Shown in pieces: positions 5,251 through 5,893 of a stretch of 5,893 nucleotides of DNA. The stretch is from COMBO-56-21 sp041559015. Lineage in GTDB: Archaea > Thermoplasmatota > Thermoplasmata > UBA10834. The position numbers and the translations under genes are program-made. Below the pieces are notes generated by a model. That model did no database searches. It was not told the origin of the DNA and saw only the letters and a program-made list of their open reading frames with translations. Each line of letters opens with the position of its first letter. Positions within the stretch are counted from its first letter, which is position 1. Where the stretch lies: contig JBFFED010000062.1 in NCBI GenBank assembly GCA_041559015.1, positions 1-5,893 of the forward strand, in the 5' to 3' direction.

Positions 5251-5893
5251 ATGCCGTGTCCAGGGGGAACGGCTTTGGGTATTCGGTCCGGAGCCACTTT
5301 CGCAATCGCCACAATCGTCCTTGTGCTCGCTGCGTCGATGGGGGTGCTAGCATATGACGATCTCTCGAGACAGGATGTCGCGGACTGGACGATAATGGTG
5401 TATATGGACGCAGACAACGACCTCGAACCGAACATGTTCGAGGACCTCGCTGAGATGGAGAAGGTTCGGTCCACGGACGAAGTCAAGATAGTCGTCCTCG
5501 CTGACACCTATGAAGCGTACGAAGGCACCCACTGGTACTTCATCGAGGACGATGAGACGGACATCGACTTGTCTAGCGGAATCCACGACTGCGACTGCGA
5601 GGATATCGCTGGAGAGTGCCCAGGAGAGCTCAACATGGGCGATGCGGCCACGCTCGAGTACTTCGTCGTCAACGCAACACGATTCGTCCCCGCCGAGAAC
5701 TACATGCTCGTCCTCTGGGACCACGGGGCGAGCTGGTACGGCGTGTGCTGGGACTGGAGCTCGCCCGACGACTCACCGCTTCCCGAAGGTGACTATGACT
5801 GTCTCTCGATGACCGAGATATCCGATGCGTTTTCCAGCGCTTGCGGGACCTTCGAGCATGGAGAGATGAAGATCATCGTCTTCGATGCTTGCC
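5251..5893 (+). CDS. Clostripain-like cysteine peptidase (family C11), 3' end outside window
   Basis: The first 214 codons of an exported or membrane-anchored protease. A hydrophobic segment (about 15-34, ending in VLA before YDD) is a signal peptide or anchor. The C11 core begins at W46 with WTIMVYMDADNDLE, followed by VVLAD and GELNMGD. The catalytic dyad is visible: H158 in LWDHG and C214 in VFDAC, 56 residues apart, close to clostripain as I recall it (His176 and Cys231). D212, two before the cysteine, matches the aspartate linked in clostripain to cleavage after arginine, so basic-residue specificity is possible. Other features are a high Asp/Glu content and a cysteine-rich loop, DCDCEDIAGEC, before GELNMGD that could hold disulfides outside the cell. 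The start is ATG 5251 or TTG 5275; both retain the signal segment. The window ends one base after the cysteine codon, so self-processing sites and the C-terminus are not seen. Confidence 0.9.
   Translation, partial: MPCPGGTALGIRSGATFAIATIVLVLAASMGVLAYDDLSRQDVADWTIMVYMDADNDLEPNMFEDLAEMEKVRSTDEVKIVVLADTYEAYEGTHWYFIEDDETDIDLSSGIHDCDCEDIAGECPGELNMGDAATLEYFVVNATRFVPAENYMLVLWDHGASWYGVCWDWSSPDDSPLPEGDYDCLSMTEISDAFSSACGTFEHGEMKIIVFDAC

Noticed and set aside
4581..5507. A 308-codon minus-strand frame across the radical SAM end, the gap and the protease start
   Set aside because: It is antisense to two well-supported genes, has no family resemblance, and would remove both the gap and the promoter region.

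Overview
The window looks like a piece of a GC-rich archaeal chromosome, most likely from the Thermoplasmata/Methanomassiliicoccales side of the Euryarchaeota. That placement is inferred from several things: heavy use of AGG for arginine, short A/T-rich TATA-like boxes in otherwise GC-rich gaps, apparently leaderless starts next to Shine-Dalgarno starts, and the gene content (DrrAB-type exporter, an orphan radical SAM enzyme, a clostripain-like protease). No rRNA, tRNA, CRISPR array, insertion sequence or phage gene is visible.

Layout. 60-656 (minus) encodes a six-helix DUF998 membrane protein; a fragment of another minus-strand gene may lie beyond it, at 1-63. Divergent from it, 791-1774 (ATPase) and 1777-2610 (permease) form a compact two-gene ABC-2 exporter operon of the DrrA/DrrB type, driven by a TATA box about 31 nt upstream of the first ATG. 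Convergent with the permease is 2630-3199 (minus), a four-helix membrane protein of unknown function. The most A/T-rich segment of the window, about 3242-3271, lies upstream of it and carries back-to-back TATA boxes. The rightward box leads, through an unusually long leader with a possible 37-codon upstream ORF, to a small four-helix membrane protein ending at 3852. A 233-nt gap with hairpin-forming sequence precedes 4086-5012, a radical SAM enzyme with a SPASM-like cysteine-rich C-terminus. After a further 238-nt gap, 5251-5893 encodes the N-terminal part of an exported or membrane-anchored clostripain-like (C11) cysteine peptidase. The window ends one base after its catalytic cysteine codon.

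How the parts fit. The only firm functional unit is the ABC-2 exporter. The other genes have their own promoters or spacing and do not form one pathway on the evidence here. A large share of the window (four integral membrane proteins plus a secreted or anchored protease) concerns the cell envelope. I found no clear undescribed system. The points most worth a second look are the bidirectional promoter with its long leader and possible upstream ORF, and the orphan radical SAM/SPASM-like enzyme with a tiny ORF abutting its stop codon.
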